A stretch of 64,000 nt of DNA from Cupriavidus taiwanensis LMG 19424 (GCF_000069785.1 NC_010528.1:124001-188000); one strand, 5' to 3'. Positions 29,099-38,658 are shown, counted from the first letter of the stretch. The notes: generated by a model not told the origin, from the letters alone. Translations and numbers: made by a program.

Positions 29099-29144
29099 AC
29101 ATGCAGTCTGTATGTAAATCCATATTAAGATACAGGCTGCATGT
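29099..29144. promoter_or_regulatory. Twin palindromic operator between VOC and TetR genes
   Basis: ACATGCAG-T-CTGTATGT at 29099-29115 and a related ATACAG-G-CTGCATGT at 29130-29144 are two copies of one imperfect palindrome (ACATRCAG n CTGYATGT). They lie in the divergent promoter region and are likely binding sites for the TetR protein. Confidence 0.6.
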
Positions 29145-29161
29145 TTGCAAGGAGCCCGAAC

Positions 29162-29728
29162 GTGGCCCGCACCAACCGCGAACGTACCGAAACCACGCGT
29201 CAGGCGCTGACGGAGGCCGCCCGCGCCCTGTTCGTCAGCCGCGGCTACGCCGAGACTTCGACGCCTGACGTCTGCGCCGCCGCCGGCATCACGCGCGGCG
29301 CGCTGTACCACCACTTCGCCGACAAGCGCGACCTGTTCCGCCACGTGCTGGCCGAGGAAGCCGCCGCCGTCGCCGCCGACATCGAAGCCGCCACGCCGGC
29401 GGGGCAAGACGCGGCCGAGGCCCTGCTCGATGGGGCGCAAGCCTACCTGCAGGCGATGACGGTACCCGGACGCACCCGCCTGCTGCTGGTGGAAGGGCCG
29501 GCGGTACTGGGATTGCGAGAGATGCTGGCGCTCGACGAGGCCAACGCGGCTCGCACCTTGCGCGAGGGGCTGGAGGCGGCGGGCATCGATGCCGGCGGCG
29601 TGGCGCCGCTGCTGTCGGCCGCCTTCGACCGTGCCGCGCTGGAGATCGAAGCCGGCGCCAATGCCGGCCAGGTGCGCGACGCGATGCTGTGGCTGCTGCG
29701 CCGGGTGCTGGGGCAGGCCGAGGGCTAG
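29162..29728 (+). CDS. TetR-family transcriptional regulator
   Basis: The 188-residue regulator has the helix-turn-helix STPDVCAAAGITRGALYHHFADKRDLFRHVL (about 33-63) and a C-terminal TetR domain. The start is GTG 29162, which has AAGGAG 7 nt upstream; the in-frame ATG at 29141 lies inside the second operator half. It is divergent from the VOC gene. Confidence 0.88.
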   Translation: MARTNRERTETTRQALTEAARALFVSRGYAETSTPDVCAAAGITRGALYHHFADKRDLFRHVLAEEAAAVAADIEAATPAGQDAAEALLDGAQAYLQAMTVPGRTRLLLVEGPAVLGLREMLALDEANAARTLREGLEAAGIDAGGVAPLLSAAFDRAALEIEAGANAGQVRDAMLWLLRRVLGQAEG

Positions 29729-29749
29729 CACCCCGCGCCCCCCGGAACC

Positions 29750-30664
29750 TTAACGCGGCGCGTCACCCGCGCTGGCAGCCAGGTGGTCGACAAAGGCCCG
29801 CACCTTGGGCGGGACATGCCGCGTCGGCGTGTACACCGCGTATGCCGTGCCGATGTAGGGTTCCAGGATGTCCCAGTCCCCCAGCACGGTGACGACGCGC
29901 CCCCGTTCCAGCGCATCGCCCAGCGAGAAATCCGGCACCAGTCCGATGCCGGCATCGCGCTCGACCATGCTCATGATCGCCAGGCTGTTGTTCAGCGTCA
30001 GGCGCGGCGGGATGCGCACCTCCACCTTGTCGCCGCCGGCGTGGTGGCGCAGGGTCCAGCGCTCGCCGAAATTGCCGTAGCCCAGGTACAGGCAGCGCGC
30101 GGCCGGCAGGTCGGCCGGCGTGGCCGGCGCGCCGTGCCGCGCCAGATAAGCGGGGGAGGCTACCAGCCGGTAGCGCACCTCGCGCAGCGGCCGCGCCGCG
30201 AGGCCGGGGGCCAGTTCGCGCGCGATGCGCACGGCCACGTCGAGGCCCTCTTCGACCAGGTCGACCATGCGGTCGGCCAGGGTCAGCTGCAGGTCCAGTC
30301 CCGGATATTTCGCCAGCAGCGGCGGCAGCCGGGGCGCCAGCCAGGCCTGGCCGAACGACACCGGCGCGCTCACGCGCAGCACGCCATGCGGCGCACCGCC
30401 ATGTTCGCCGGCGAGCGCAGTGACCTCGCGCGCGGCCGCGGTCATGCGCGCGCAGGCGGCGTAGACCGACTGGCCCAGCTCGGTCAGCGCGAACGCGCGC
30501 GTGGTCCGCTGCAGCAGGCTTGCGCCGAGCCTGCCTTCAAGCCGGGAGACATGGCGGCTGACCGCCGACGGCGTCATGCCGAGGTCCTGCGCGGCGGCCG
30601 AGAAACTGCCGCACTCGACTACACGCGCGAACACCGCCATCGCATTGAGTGGCGTATCCAGCAT
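29750..30664 (-). CDS. LysR-family transcriptional regulator
   Basis: The 304-residue LTTR has N-terminal helix-turn-helix GSFSAAAQDLGMTPSAVSRHVSRLEGRLGASLLQRTTRAFALTELG split over about 18-64, and an effector domain of the CrgA/AaeR-like subgroup (VRIARELAPGLAARPL). It is divergent from the EamA transporter gene at 30776, the likely target. The inducer is unknown. Confidence 0.9.
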   Translation of the reverse strand: MLDTPLNAMAVFARVVECGSFSAAAQDLGMTPSAVSRHVSRLEGRLGASLLQRTTRAFALTELGQSVYAACARMTAAAREVTALAGEHGGAPHGVLRVSAPVSFGQAWLAPRLPPLLAKYPGLDLQLTLADRMVDLVEEGLDVAVRIARELAPGLAARPLREVRYRLVASPAYLARHGAPATPADLPAARCLYLGYGNFGERWTLRHHAGGDKVEVRIPPRLTLNNSLAIMSMVERDAGIGLVPDFSLGDALERGRVVTVLGDWDILEPYIGTAYAVYTPTRHVPPKVRAFVDHLAASAGDAPR

Positions 30665-30775
30665 GGCTGATGTCCTGTCTTTGACCAGTAGTCAAATACT
30701 AATTGATCCGTGGCTGCATTGTTGACTTGCGTGACGAGTGAAACAATGCGGGCATTCGCTTGACCGGAGTTCCTC

Positions 30776-31663
30776 ATGCCTTCGCAACAACCCCAGCGCG
30801 GCGGCGCCTGGCGCATGGTGGCAGCCATGGTGCTGTCGGGCACCATCGGCTGGTTCGTGGTAACCAGCGGCCAGCCGCCGCTGGATGTGGTGTTCTTCCG
30901 CTGCCTGTTCGGCGGCGCCGCGCTGCTGGGCGTGCTGACCCTGCAGCGGGGCTGGGTGCGCATGACCCGCGCCCAGGCCGGCTGGCTGGTGCTGGGCGGC
31001 GTCACGCTGGTGCTGAACTGGCTGGCACTGTTCTCGGCGTACGCGTACAGCGGCATCGCCATTGCCACGGTGGTCTACCACACCCAGCCCTTTTTCCTGC
31101 TGATGCTGACCTCGGTGCTGCAGCGCGAGCCCTTCCCGTTCGCGCGGCTGCCATGGCTGGTGCTGGCCTTTGCCGGCGTCATGCTGATCACCGGGCTGGA
31201 GCATGGCGCCGGGGGCGCGTCGATGCTGGCCGGCATCGGCCTGGGCCTGCTCGCCGCGCTGCTGTACGCCGTGACGACGCTGGCGACGCGGCGGCTGCAG
31301 GCCATCCCGCCTGGCCAGATCGCCGGGCTGCAGATGGTGCTGGGCGTGCTGATGCTGGCGCCGCTGGCGCATCCGGCGGCGGGCAGCTATGGCGGAGGCA
31401 CCTGGGGCGCACTGCTGGCACTGGGGCTGGTGCATACCGGCGTGATGTACACGCTGCTGTACGGGGCCTTCCAGCGGCTGTCGGTGGTGTCGATCGCCAC
31501 GCTGTCGTTCATCTATCCGCTGGTGGCGATCGTCATCGACGTGATGGTGTTCGGCGTGGTGCTGGGGCCGCTGCAGGTGGCCGGCATGGCGCTGGTGCTG
31601 CTGGGCGTGGTCGCAAACCAGCTCGGCTGGGCGTTGCCATTGCGGCGGCGGGCGCGGGGATGA
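30776..31663 (+). CDS. EamA/DMT-family transporter
   Basis: The 295-residue protein has ten predicted transmembrane helices in two EamA repeats (first GWFVVTSGQPPLDVVFFRCLFGG, second GLLAALLYAVTTLATRRLQ, ending FIYPLVAIVIDVMVFGVVLGPLQVAGMALVLLGV). It exports small metabolites in known cases; the substrate cannot be predicted. It is divergent from a LysR gene. Confidence 0.9.
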   Translation: MPSQQPQRGGAWRMVAAMVLSGTIGWFVVTSGQPPLDVVFFRCLFGGAALLGVLTLQRGWVRMTRAQAGWLVLGGVTLVLNWLALFSAYAYSGIAIATVVYHTQPFFLLMLTSVLQREPFPFARLPWLVLAFAGVMLITGLEHGAGGASMLAGIGLGLLAALLYAVTTLATRRLQAIPPGQIAGLQMVLGVLMLAPLAHPAAGSYGGGTWGALLALGLVHTGVMYTLLYGAFQRLSVVSIATLSFIYPLVAIVIDVMVFGVVLGPLQVAGMALVLLGVVANQLGWALPLRRRARG

Positions 31664-31742
31664 AGCGCGGCGTCGCGGGCGTGGGCGGTCATACCGCCGC
31701 GCTTGACCGGAATGCTGACTACGGTTAGTGTAGGCAGATAGC

Positions 31743-31754
31743 GAACGATCGTTC
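31743..31754. promoter_or_regulatory. Perfect 12-bp palindrome upstream of thioesterase gene
   Basis: GAACGATCGTTC lies 30 bp before the ATG at 31784. Its form suits a TetR-type operator, but no regulator is linked to it here and a 12-bp palindrome can arise by chance. Confidence 0.3.
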
Positions 31755-31783
31755 TATTCCATCGAGACCAGCCTGCTTCCGCC

Positions 31784-32632
31784 ATGTCCACTGCGCCCCA
31801 GATCCACGCCGCCGCTGCCGCCAGCCAGCTCCATCCCTTCGACGACGCGCTGGCGCTGGTGCCCGCCGGCGAGCACCGTTTCCAGGGCCGCACCACGCCG
31901 GCATACTGGAACATGATCGGCCCGTTTGGCGGCATCACGGCCGCCACGCTGCTGCAGGCGGCGATGAACCATCCGCAGCGCCTGGGCGAGCCGGTCTCGC
32001 TGACCGTCAACTTTGCCGGTCCGATCGCGGAGGGTCCGTTCGAGATCGAGGCGCGCCCGGTCCGCACCAACCGCTCGACCCAGCACTGGACCCTGGAACT
32101 GCGCCAGGGCGATGCCGTCGCCACCACTGCCACCGCGATGTTCGCGGTGCGGCGCGACACCTGGGCCTGCGGCGAAGCGGTGATGCCGGACGTGCCAGCC
32201 GCCGACGCGCTGCCGGCGATGGGCGGGTTTGCGCCGGTGCGCTGGCTAAAGGCTTACGACATGAGGCCGGTGCGCGGCGCCAAGCCCCTCGCCGAGGCCG
32301 GCACCGAGCACCCGGACAGCCTGACCCAGTTCTGGCTGCGCGACGCGCCGGCGCGCACGCCGGACTTTGCCGCGGTCGCGGCCTGGGCCGACAGCTTCTA
32401 TCCGCGCATCTTCCTCAAGCGCGCCGGCTTCGTGCCGGCCGGCACGGTGTCGATGACCACGTATTTCCATGCCGACGCCGCCACGCTGGCCGCGCTGGGC
32501 GACACCCATGTGCTGGCCAGCGCGCAGGCGCAGGTGTTCCGGCAGGGTTTCTTCGACCAGCGCGCGCAGCTGTGGAGCGCCGCGGGCGAGCTGATCGCCA
32601 GCTCGCACCAGATCGTCTACTACAAGGAGTAA
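31784..32632 (+). CDS. Acyl-CoA thioesterase-like protein (double hotdog)
   Basis: The 282-residue protein resembles the TesB-like/thioesterase-superfamily proteins with two hotdog domains. The N-terminal half has TPAYWNMIGPFGGITAATLLQAAMNHP and SLTVNFAGPIAEGPFEIEARPVR; the C-terminal half has VSMTTYFHADAATLAALGDTHVLASAQAQVFRQGFFDQRAQLWSAAGELIASSHQIVYYK. It probably hydrolyses medium- or short-chain acyl-CoAs. It is monocistronic. Confidence 0.8.
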   Translation: MSTAPQIHAAAAASQLHPFDDALALVPAGEHRFQGRTTPAYWNMIGPFGGITAATLLQAAMNHPQRLGEPVSLTVNFAGPIAEGPFEIEARPVRTNRSTQHWTLELRQGDAVATTATAMFAVRRDTWACGEAVMPDVPAADALPAMGGFAPVRWLKAYDMRPVRGAKPLAEAGTEHPDSLTQFWLRDAPARTPDFAAVAAWADSFYPRIFLKRAGFVPAGTVSMTTYFHADAATLAALGDTHVLASAQAQVFRQGFFDQRAQLWSAAGELIASSHQIVYYKE

Positions 32633-32642
32633 GTCAGGCCGC

Positions 32643-33902
32643 TCAGGCTATCGCTTCGCGCGCCTGGGCCTCGTAGCGGTGCACGGTGTGGCGCATCGCC
32701 CAGAGCAGCATCACGCCGGGCAGCGCCACCGCCACGGTGCCGAGATAGAACGGCGCCCAGCCCCAGGCCTCGACCATATAGCCCGACGTCGGCCCGACGT
32801 AGACCCTGCCCACCGACGCCAGCGCCGACAGCAGCGCGTACTGCGTGGCCGAGAACGAGCGGTTGCACAGCGTCATCAGCAGCGCGACGAAGGCCGCAGT
32901 GCCCATGCCGCCGCACAGGTTCTCGACCGCAATGGTCGCGCCCATGGTCCACAAGTGCGGCGGAGTCACCGCCAGGATCCAGTAGCCCAGGTTCGACACC
33001 GCCTGCAGCACGCCGAACAGCATCAGCGAGCGGTACAGGCCCAGGCGCACCATCAGCGTGCCGCCGAACAGCGCGCCAAGGATGGTCGCGGCCAGCCCCA
33101 GGGTCTTGTTGACGATGCCCACCTCGCCCGCCGAGAAGCCGGCGCCGCGGATCAGGAAGGTGGTCGACAGGCTGCCGGCAAAGGCGTCGCCGAGCTTGTA
33201 CAGCACGATCAGCAGCAGCAGCCACCACGCCCCGGGCCGCGCGAAAAAGTCGCGCAGCGGGCCCACCACCGCCTCTTCCAGCGAGCGCGGCGCGCGCGCG
33301 GGCACGTCGGGCTCCGGCGCCCACAGCAGGGTCAGGATGCCCACGCCCATCAGCGCCGCCATCAGCAGGTAGGTTTGCTGCCAGCCCAGCACGCGATCGG
33401 CCAGCCACAGCGCGAGGCCGCCCGAGACCAGCATCGCCAGCCGGTAGCCCAGCACCTTGACCGCGGCGCCGGCACCGCGCTCCGCCGGGCGCAGCACGTC
33501 GGTGCTGTAGGCGTCGAAGACGATGTCCTGCGAGGCCGACAGGAACGCCACCAGCGTGGCCAGCGCCGCCAGCATCCACAGCGCCTGCTGCGGCGGGCAG
33601 AACGCCATGCCGGCGATGCCGAGCACCAGCCCGACCTGGGTCAGCAGCAGCCAGCCGCGCCGGCGCCCCATCAGCGGTGGGGTGTAGCGGTCCATCAGCG
33701 GCGCCCACAGGAACTTGAAGATATAGGCCTGGCCCACCAGCGAGAAAAAGCCGATGGTCTTGATGTCCAGCCCTTCGACCGTCATCCACGCCTGCAGGGT
33801 GCCGGAGGTCAGCGCCAGCGGCAGGCCGGAGGCGAAGCCAAGCATCAGCATGGCGCCGATGCGGCGGTTGCGGAAGATATCGAGATAGGTCTGGAAATTC
33901 AT
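32643..33902 (-). CDS. ampG: AmpG-like MFS permease
   Basis: The 419-residue major facilitator protein has about twelve transmembrane helices and AmpG hallmarks: N-terminal LMLGFASGLPLALTSGTLQAWM, SLVGQAYIFKFLWAPLMDRYTPP and RRRGWLLLTQ, then ASQDIVFDAYSTDVLRP and QYALLSALASVGRVYVGPTSGYMVEAWGWAPFY. AmpG imports anhydromuropeptides for cell-wall recycling and beta-lactamase signalling. It is divergent from the M48 peptidase gene. Confidence 0.88.
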   Translation of the reverse strand: MNFQTYLDIFRNRRIGAMLMLGFASGLPLALTSGTLQAWMTVEGLDIKTIGFFSLVGQAYIFKFLWAPLMDRYTPPLMGRRRGWLLLTQVGLVLGIAGMAFCPPQQALWMLAALATLVAFLSASQDIVFDAYSTDVLRPAERGAGAAVKVLGYRLAMLVSGGLALWLADRVLGWQQTYLLMAALMGVGILTLLWAPEPDVPARAPRSLEEAVVGPLRDFFARPGAWWLLLLIVLYKLGDAFAGSLSTTFLIRGAGFSAGEVGIVNKTLGLAATILGALFGGTLMVRLGLYRSLMLFGVLQAVSNLGYWILAVTPPHLWTMGATIAVENLCGGMGTAAFVALLMTLCNRSFSATQYALLSALASVGRVYVGPTSGYMVEAWGWAPFYLGTVAVALPGVMLLWAMRHTVHRYEAQAREAIA

Positions 33903-34002
33903 GGATGGGGCAGCCGTGTGCCGCCCGCGCGGCTGCGCGGGCGCCGTGTATTATTGCACCACCTGTTTGCCCACTCTCCGATTGCGCCCGAGGAATCGCC
34001 CC

Positions 34003-34971
34003 ATGCGTCGCCGCCTGCAAGGTGTTCAGCGTCCCTATCGACTGCGGCTGGCCCGTGCGCTGGCGCTGGCCGCGGTTGTGCTGCCGCTCGGCTGGAGCCA
34101 GCCGGCGCCGGCGCAGCCACAGGACGGCGGTGCCGGCGGCATCCGGCTGAACCCGGGCGGCTCGGCGGTGCGCAACATCGTGCCGGCCGAGGTGATCGAG
34201 CAGCAGGCGGTGCAGGAGTACGAGCAACTCAAGCAGGAGGCCATCGCCAAGCGCGCCCTGGCCCCGGACAACCACCCGCAGCTGGTGCGCCTGCGCGCCA
34301 TCGGCAAGCGGCTGCTGCCGCAGACCGCGCGCTGGAACGAGCGCGCGCGGCAATGGCAGTGGGAGATCAACCTGATCGGCTCGAAGCAGGTCAACGCCTT
34401 CTGCATGCCGGGCGGCAAGATCGCGGTCTATACCGGGCTGCTCGACCAGCTCAAGCTGACCGACGACGAAGTCGCCATGGTGATGGGACACGAGATCGCG
34501 CACGCGTTGCAGGAGCACGCGCGCGAGCGCGCCGCCAAGTCCGAGATCACCAACCTCGGCGCTAACGTGATCTCGCAGCTGTTCGGCTTCGGCAACCTCG
34601 GCAATATGGCGCTGGGCACCGGCGCGCACCTGCTGACGCTGCGCTTTTCGCGCTCGGACGAGTCCGAGGCCGACCTGATCGGCATGGATGTGGCCGCGCG
34701 CGCCGGTTACGATCCGCGCGCGGCGGTGTCGCTGTGGCAGAAGATGGGCAAGGTCTCGCAGTCCGGCGCCGAGTTCCTGTCGACCCATCCGTCCGGGCGC
34801 AGCCGCATCGCCGACCTGGAAAAGCACTTGCCCGAGGTGCTGCCGCTGTATGCACGCGCGATCCACACCACGGTCGACAAGCTGCCGCCCTACCGTCCGA
34901 ATATGACGGGGCTTGGCGATGCGCCGGTGGATGCCGGCGACGAGGACCGGCAGAAGCCGCTGAAGCGCTGA
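34003..34971 (+). CDS. M48-family metalloprotease (exported)
   Basis: The 322-residue protein has a signal peptide (about 1-38) and the zinc motif HEIAH at 163-167 with the downstream glutamate in SDESEADLIGMD. It resembles LoiP/BepA-type periplasmic M48 proteases involved in outer-membrane protein quality control, without their C-terminal TPR repeats. ATG 34003 has a GAGGAA site; the open frame upstream overlaps the divergent ampG start and is ignored. Confidence 0.88.
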   Translation: MRRRLQGVQRPYRLRLARALALAAVVLPLGWSQPAPAQPQDGGAGGIRLNPGGSAVRNIVPAEVIEQQAVQEYEQLKQEAIAKRALAPDNHPQLVRLRAIGKRLLPQTARWNERARQWQWEINLIGSKQVNAFCMPGGKIAVYTGLLDQLKLTDDEVAMVMGHEIAHALQEHARERAAKSEITNLGANVISQLFGFGNLGNMALGTGAHLLTLRFSRSDESEADLIGMDVAARAGYDPRAAVSLWQKMGKVSQSGAEFLSTHPSGRSRIADLEKHLPEVLPLYARAIHTTVDKLPPYRPNMTGLGDAPVDAGDEDRQKPLKR

Positions 34972-35062
34972 ACGGCGCCGCGGCTCCGCGCCGCCCGTCA
35001 CGGTATGCCGGGCAGCGCCCAAAGGCCTCGGAGGACAATGCGACAACCGCAGGGGGACCCGC

Positions 35063-37141
35063 ATGAGCCTGAACCGCATGAGCCCGTCGGAGCAGCGGGC
35101 TGCGTACAAGCTGATCTTCGCCGGCTGCGAGGCCGAGCCCGACCGCTTCACCAGCGACCTGCCGGTCAGCTCCGAAGTCTGGCTGCTGTATGCGTCCGGC
35201 GAATCGTTCGAGGTGCCGCGCGGCTTGCTGCTGACCCCGCACCATGGCGCCGGCATTGCCGCGCTGCGCGCCGCGGTGCTGCGGCGGCTGCCGGCGCTGG
35301 CGGGGCCGGCAGCGGACCAAGCCGGCCCGCGCTTTCTTGCCGCCAATGAATCGCACCTGCTGGCGCAGATCGATTTCTTCGACATGCTGCGCCTGCTGCC
35401 GCTCACCGCCTGGTGGCATCGCGAGGTGCGCATGCCGATGGCCGGCATGCCATGGACGCCCGCGGCGCGCAGGGCGCTGGCGCTGAGCCTGACCGGCGAT
35501 GCGCTGGTGCGCTGGCTCGGGGAGTCGGTGCTGGCCCATGTCGGCAGCGAGGCGGCGCTGGCGCGCTTCAAGGACATCGGCTACACCGCGGCGCGCACCC
35601 GCTTCGGCGGCCTCGCCGCGCCGGCCGGGCAGGCCCTGGGGCGGCTGGTCAATGTGGCCGCGCAGTACGTCGCGCTGACGCTGCTGGGCCTGCACGACGA
35701 CAGCTTCCCGCCCGGTGGGCTGATGCGGCGTGTCGCGCAGGAGAGCCGCAAGGTGCTGGAGACGCTGTGGGACTGCGTTCGGGACGATCATGCGGAGGCC
35801 GCCGCGCCGGTAGCGGGAACGACTGCGGGAATGACTGCCGGCGACGTCGCTGCTGCCGCCGCCATTTCGCCGCTATGGCGCATCTCGGTCAACCGGCCGG
35901 CCGAGCACGCCGTGTTCGCCTCGCGCAAGACCGTCAAGGCCGATGCGGCCATCCGCGTGTTCGATACCGGCGGGCAGGGCGTGCGCTGGGCAGTGATCGA
36001 TTCCGGCGTCGACGCGCGCCATCCGGCCTTCTTCGATCCGCTCAAGCTGGACGGGCCGCTGCCGGTGCGCGACGGGCTGATCGCACCGCGCCTGTCGCGC
36101 GTGGTCAGGACGCTGGACTTCACGCGCCTGTCGGCCATCACCAGCGGCCGCCTGCCGCCCATGCCCAAGGGCAAGCGCGGCCCCGGCGAGGCCGAGCTGC
36201 GGCAGCGGGTCGCCGCGATTGCCGACGACCTGTCGCATGGCCGCATCATCGACTGGTCCGTGATCGAGCCGCTGCTCGACATCAGCCATGACGATCCGGC
36301 GCAATACGTGCCCCCTGGCGGCAGCCACGGCACGCATGTGGCGGGCATCATTGGTGCCGGCTGGCCGTCGTCGGTGTACCTGGCGCGGCCTGATCCCATG
36401 CCGTTGCCGTCCGAGCTGGCGGAATCCGGCGATGTCAGCGGCATCTGCCCGCGCATCGAGCTGCTCGACCTGCGCATTTTCGATGCGCAGGGCCGGGGCG
36501 ACGAGTTCGGCATCCTGGGCGCGCTGCAGTACGTGCGCTGGCTTAACCAGAGCCGCGACCGGCAGTCGGTGCATGGCATCAACCTGAGCGTGGCGCTGCG
36601 CCACGACGTGCGCAGCTATGCCTGCGGCAGCACGCCGGTATGCGTCGAGTGCGACCGCCTGGTGGCCAGCGGCGTGATCGTGGTGGCGGCAGCCGGCAAC
36701 TATGGCTACGACGAGGCCTTCGCGGCCGAACACATGGGCGCGGGGTTCCGCGGACAGACCATCACCGATCCCGGCAATGCGCGCGCCGTGATCACGGTGG
36801 GCGCGACCCATCGCACCGATCCCTACCGCTTCGGCATCTCCTACTTTTCCAGCCACGGTCCCACCGGCGATGGCCGCATCAAGCCCGACCTGGTCGCGCC
36901 GGGGGAGAAGATCACCTCGACCGTGCCCGGCGGCACGCTGGCGTCGATGGACGGCACCAGCATGGCGGCACCGCATGTGTCCGGGGTCGCGGCGCTGCTG
37001 CTGTCGCGCAACAATGAACTGATGGGCCAGCCCGAGACCGTCAAGACCATCCTGTGCGCCGCGGCCACTGACCTTGGGCGCGAGCGCGCCTTCCAGGGGG
37101 CGGGGCTGGTCGATGCGCTGCGCGCGCTGCAACGCGTGTAG
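35063..37141 (+). CDS. S8 subtilisin-like serine peptidase without signal peptide
   Basis: The 692-residue protein has a subtilase catalytic domain at about 300-690: Asp313 in AVIDSGVD, His425 in GSHGTHVAGI, oxyanion Asn546 in AAGNYGYD and Ser633 in DGTSMAAPH. About 75 residues with GKRGPGEAELRQRV are inserted between the Asp and His motifs. The first ~290 residues form an unrecognised helical domain. No signal peptide or membrane segment is visible, which is unusual for the family. It is a single gene, followed by a terminator shared with argC. Its physiological role is unknown. Confidence 0.87.
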   Translation: MSLNRMSPSEQRAAYKLIFAGCEAEPDRFTSDLPVSSEVWLLYASGESFEVPRGLLLTPHHGAGIAALRAAVLRRLPALAGPAADQAGPRFLAANESHLLAQIDFFDMLRLLPLTAWWHREVRMPMAGMPWTPAARRALALSLTGDALVRWLGESVLAHVGSEAALARFKDIGYTAARTRFGGLAAPAGQALGRLVNVAAQYVALTLLGLHDDSFPPGGLMRRVAQESRKVLETLWDCVRDDHAEAAAPVAGTTAGMTAGDVAAAAAISPLWRISVNRPAEHAVFASRKTVKADAAIRVFDTGGQGVRWAVIDSGVDARHPAFFDPLKLDGPLPVRDGLIAPRLSRVVRTLDFTRLSAITSGRLPPMPKGKRGPGEAELRQRVAAIADDLSHGRIIDWSVIEPLLDISHDDPAQYVPPGGSHGTHVAGIIGAGWPSSVYLARPDPMPLPSELAESGDVSGICPRIELLDLRIFDAQGRGDEFGILGALQYVRWLNQSRDRQSVHGINLSVALRHDVRSYACGSTPVCVECDRLVASGVIVVAAAGNYGYDEAFAAEHMGAGFRGQTITDPGNARAVITVGATHRTDPYRFGISYFSSHGPTGDGRIKPDLVAPGEKITSTVPGGTLASMDGTSMAAPHVSGVAALLLSRNNELMGQPETVKTILCAAATDLGRERAFQGAGLVDALRALQRV

Positions 37142-37162
37142 GGCGCGGCCGCAAGGTGCAAC

Positions 37163-37189
37163 AAAAAAGCCGGCAGTGCCGGCTTTTTT
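37163..37189. terminator. Bidirectional terminator between S8 peptidase and argC
   Basis: A perfect 12-bp stem, AAAAAAGCCGGC / GCCGGCTTTTTT, with an AGT loop serves both convergent genes. Confidence 0.92.
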
Positions 37190-37210
37190 GATGTGCGGGA
37201 ACGGCAGGCC

Positions 37211-38158
37211 TCAGGCGCGCAGTCCGCTGGCCTCGTCGGCGCCCACATGCACGTTCATGCATTGCACCGCCGCGCCGGCCGCACCCTTGCCCAGGTTGTC
37301 CAGGCGCGCCACCAGGTTCAGGCGCTCGGCATTGCCGAACACGAACAGGTCGACCCGGTTGGTGTCGTTGTTGGCCTGCACGTCGAAGAAACCGCGGTCG
37401 AGGTTGTCGTCGCCGTTGTACGGCATCACGCGCACGAACTGCTCGCCTTCATAGTGCTGCCGATAGATCTCGACGATCTGCTCGGGGCTGACCTTGCGCG
37501 CCAGCCGCTCGGCGAACACCGGCACCGTCACCGCCAGGCCCTTCAGGAAGTTGCCGACGATGGGGTTGAAGATCGGCGCCTGCGCCAGGCCGGCCTGCAC
37601 GCGCATTTCCGGCAGGTGCTTGTGCTCCAGGCCCAGCGCGTAAGGACGCGGGCTGTTCAGCTTCGGGTTACCGCCGGCTTCGAACTCGGCGATCATCGAC
37701 TTGCCGCCGCCGCTGTAGCCGGTCAGCGAAAACGCCGACAGCGGGTAGTCGGCCGGCAGCACGCCGGCATCCACCAGCGGGCGCACCGCCAGCACGAAGG
37801 CACTGGCGTGGCAGCCCGGCACCGCGATGCGCTTGCTGGCGCGGATCTTGTCGCGCTGGCCGCGCACAAGTTCGGGCAGGCCATAGGCCCAGTTGTCGGC
37901 GGTGCGGAACGCCGTGCTGGCGTCGATCACGCAGGTGTCCGGGTTGGTCACCAGCGACACCGCCTCGCGCGAGGCCACGTCGGGCAGGCACAGGAAGGCG
38001 ACGTCGGCGGCATTCAGGAAGCGTGCTCGTTCGGCCGGGTCCTTGCGCTTGTCTTCGGCAATGCGCAGCAGTTCCACGTCGGAACGACCGGAAAGATAGT
38101 CAAGCAGCCGGAGACCGGTGGTGCCTTCCTGACCATCGACGAACACTTTGAAAACCAT
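37211..38158 (-). CDS. argC: N-acetyl-gamma-glutamyl-phosphate reductase (short type)
   Basis: ArgC reduces N-acetylglutamyl phosphate, the product of ArgB. The 315-residue short-form (type 2) protein has [40 protein letters not shown], and the catalytic Cys116 in VPGCHASAF. The frame starts at MVFKVFVDG, standard for the group. It is divergent from mqsRA. Confidence 0.96.
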   Translation of the reverse strand: MVFKVFVDGQEGTTGLRLLDYLSGRSDVELLRIAEDKRKDPAERARFLNAADVAFLCLPDVASREAVSLVTNPDTCVIDASTAFRTADNWAYGLPELVRGQRDKIRASKRIAVPGCHASAFVLAVRPLVDAGVLPADYPLSAFSLTGYSGGGKSMIAEFEAGGNPKLNSPRPYALGLEHKHLPEMRVQAGLAQAPIFNPIVGNFLKGLAVTVPVFAERLARKVSPEQIVEIYRQHYEGEQFVRVMPYNGDDNLDRGFFDVQANNDTNRVDLFVFGNAERLNLVARLDNLGKGAAGAAVQCMNVHVGADEASGLRA

Positions 38159-38308
38159 GGCTGACTCGCTCTTTGAAATGCGGGAATGCGAAACCTCTCC
38201 TGCCGGGCGCAGGGGCGAACCCGCATTGTAGCGGGGATGGGGGCCTGTCGCAGGGGTTTGTACCGATTGGAGTCCTGCGCGTTGGCACAGTTCGCGGCTT
38301 GCGGGATT

Positions 38309-38323
38309 TAACCTACTAGGTTA
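38309..38323. promoter_or_regulatory. MqsA operator upstream of mqsR
   Basis: TAACCTACTAGGTTA is a palindrome of the form AACCT-n3-AGGTT, the sequence known to be bound by MqsA in E. coli. It ends 6 bp before the mqsR ATG, so bound antitoxin would block transcription of its own operon. Confidence 0.8.
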
Positions 38324-38329
38324 GTTTAC

Positions 38330-38626
38330 ATGGAGAAGGGAACGGCGCATTACAAACTGCGGCATGTGAAGGCCCTGTTGCTGGCGGGCAAGATGGATAT
38401 GACGTTTGCGGCGTATTCCCACGCCGCGATGATGGGCCTGCGCTGGACCGGGGTACGTGACATACTTGCCCGCCTTGAGCCGGCGGATTTCTACAAGAGC
38501 ATGACAACGTACGAAGACCATCGGATCTGGCAGGACGTCTACCGGCCCGTCACGCCGCATGGCGCCTTGTATGTGAAGCTCACCGTTGCCAACGAGGTGT
38601 TGGTCGTTTCCTTCAAGACAAGGTAA
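38330..38626 (+). CDS. mqsR: MqsR-family mRNA interferase toxin
   Basis: The 98-residue type II toxin is a RelE-fold endoribonuclease, which in E. coli cuts mRNA at GCU. It opens MEKGTAHYKL, has a central helix GLRWTGVRDILARLEPADFYKSMTTY with the family YKSMTTY segment, HRIWQDVYRP and the terminal VLVVSFKTR. The toxin precedes the antitoxin, the reverse of the common order but usual for mqsRA. An antitoxin-binding palindrome lies immediately upstream. Confidence 0.93.
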   Translation: MEKGTAHYKLRHVKALLLAGKMDMTFAAYSHAAMMGLRWTGVRDILARLEPADFYKSMTTYEDHRIWQDVYRPVTPHGALYVKLTVANEVLVVSFKTR

Positions 38627-38658
38627 CAGCGACTAGACGAACAGCCGGAGAAGGCAAG

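Noticed and set aside
33903..35577. Long minus-strand frame extending from the AmpG-like gene across the M48 and S8 genes
   Set aside because: It has no recognisable protein motifs and is an antisense shadow of well-supported peptidase genes.
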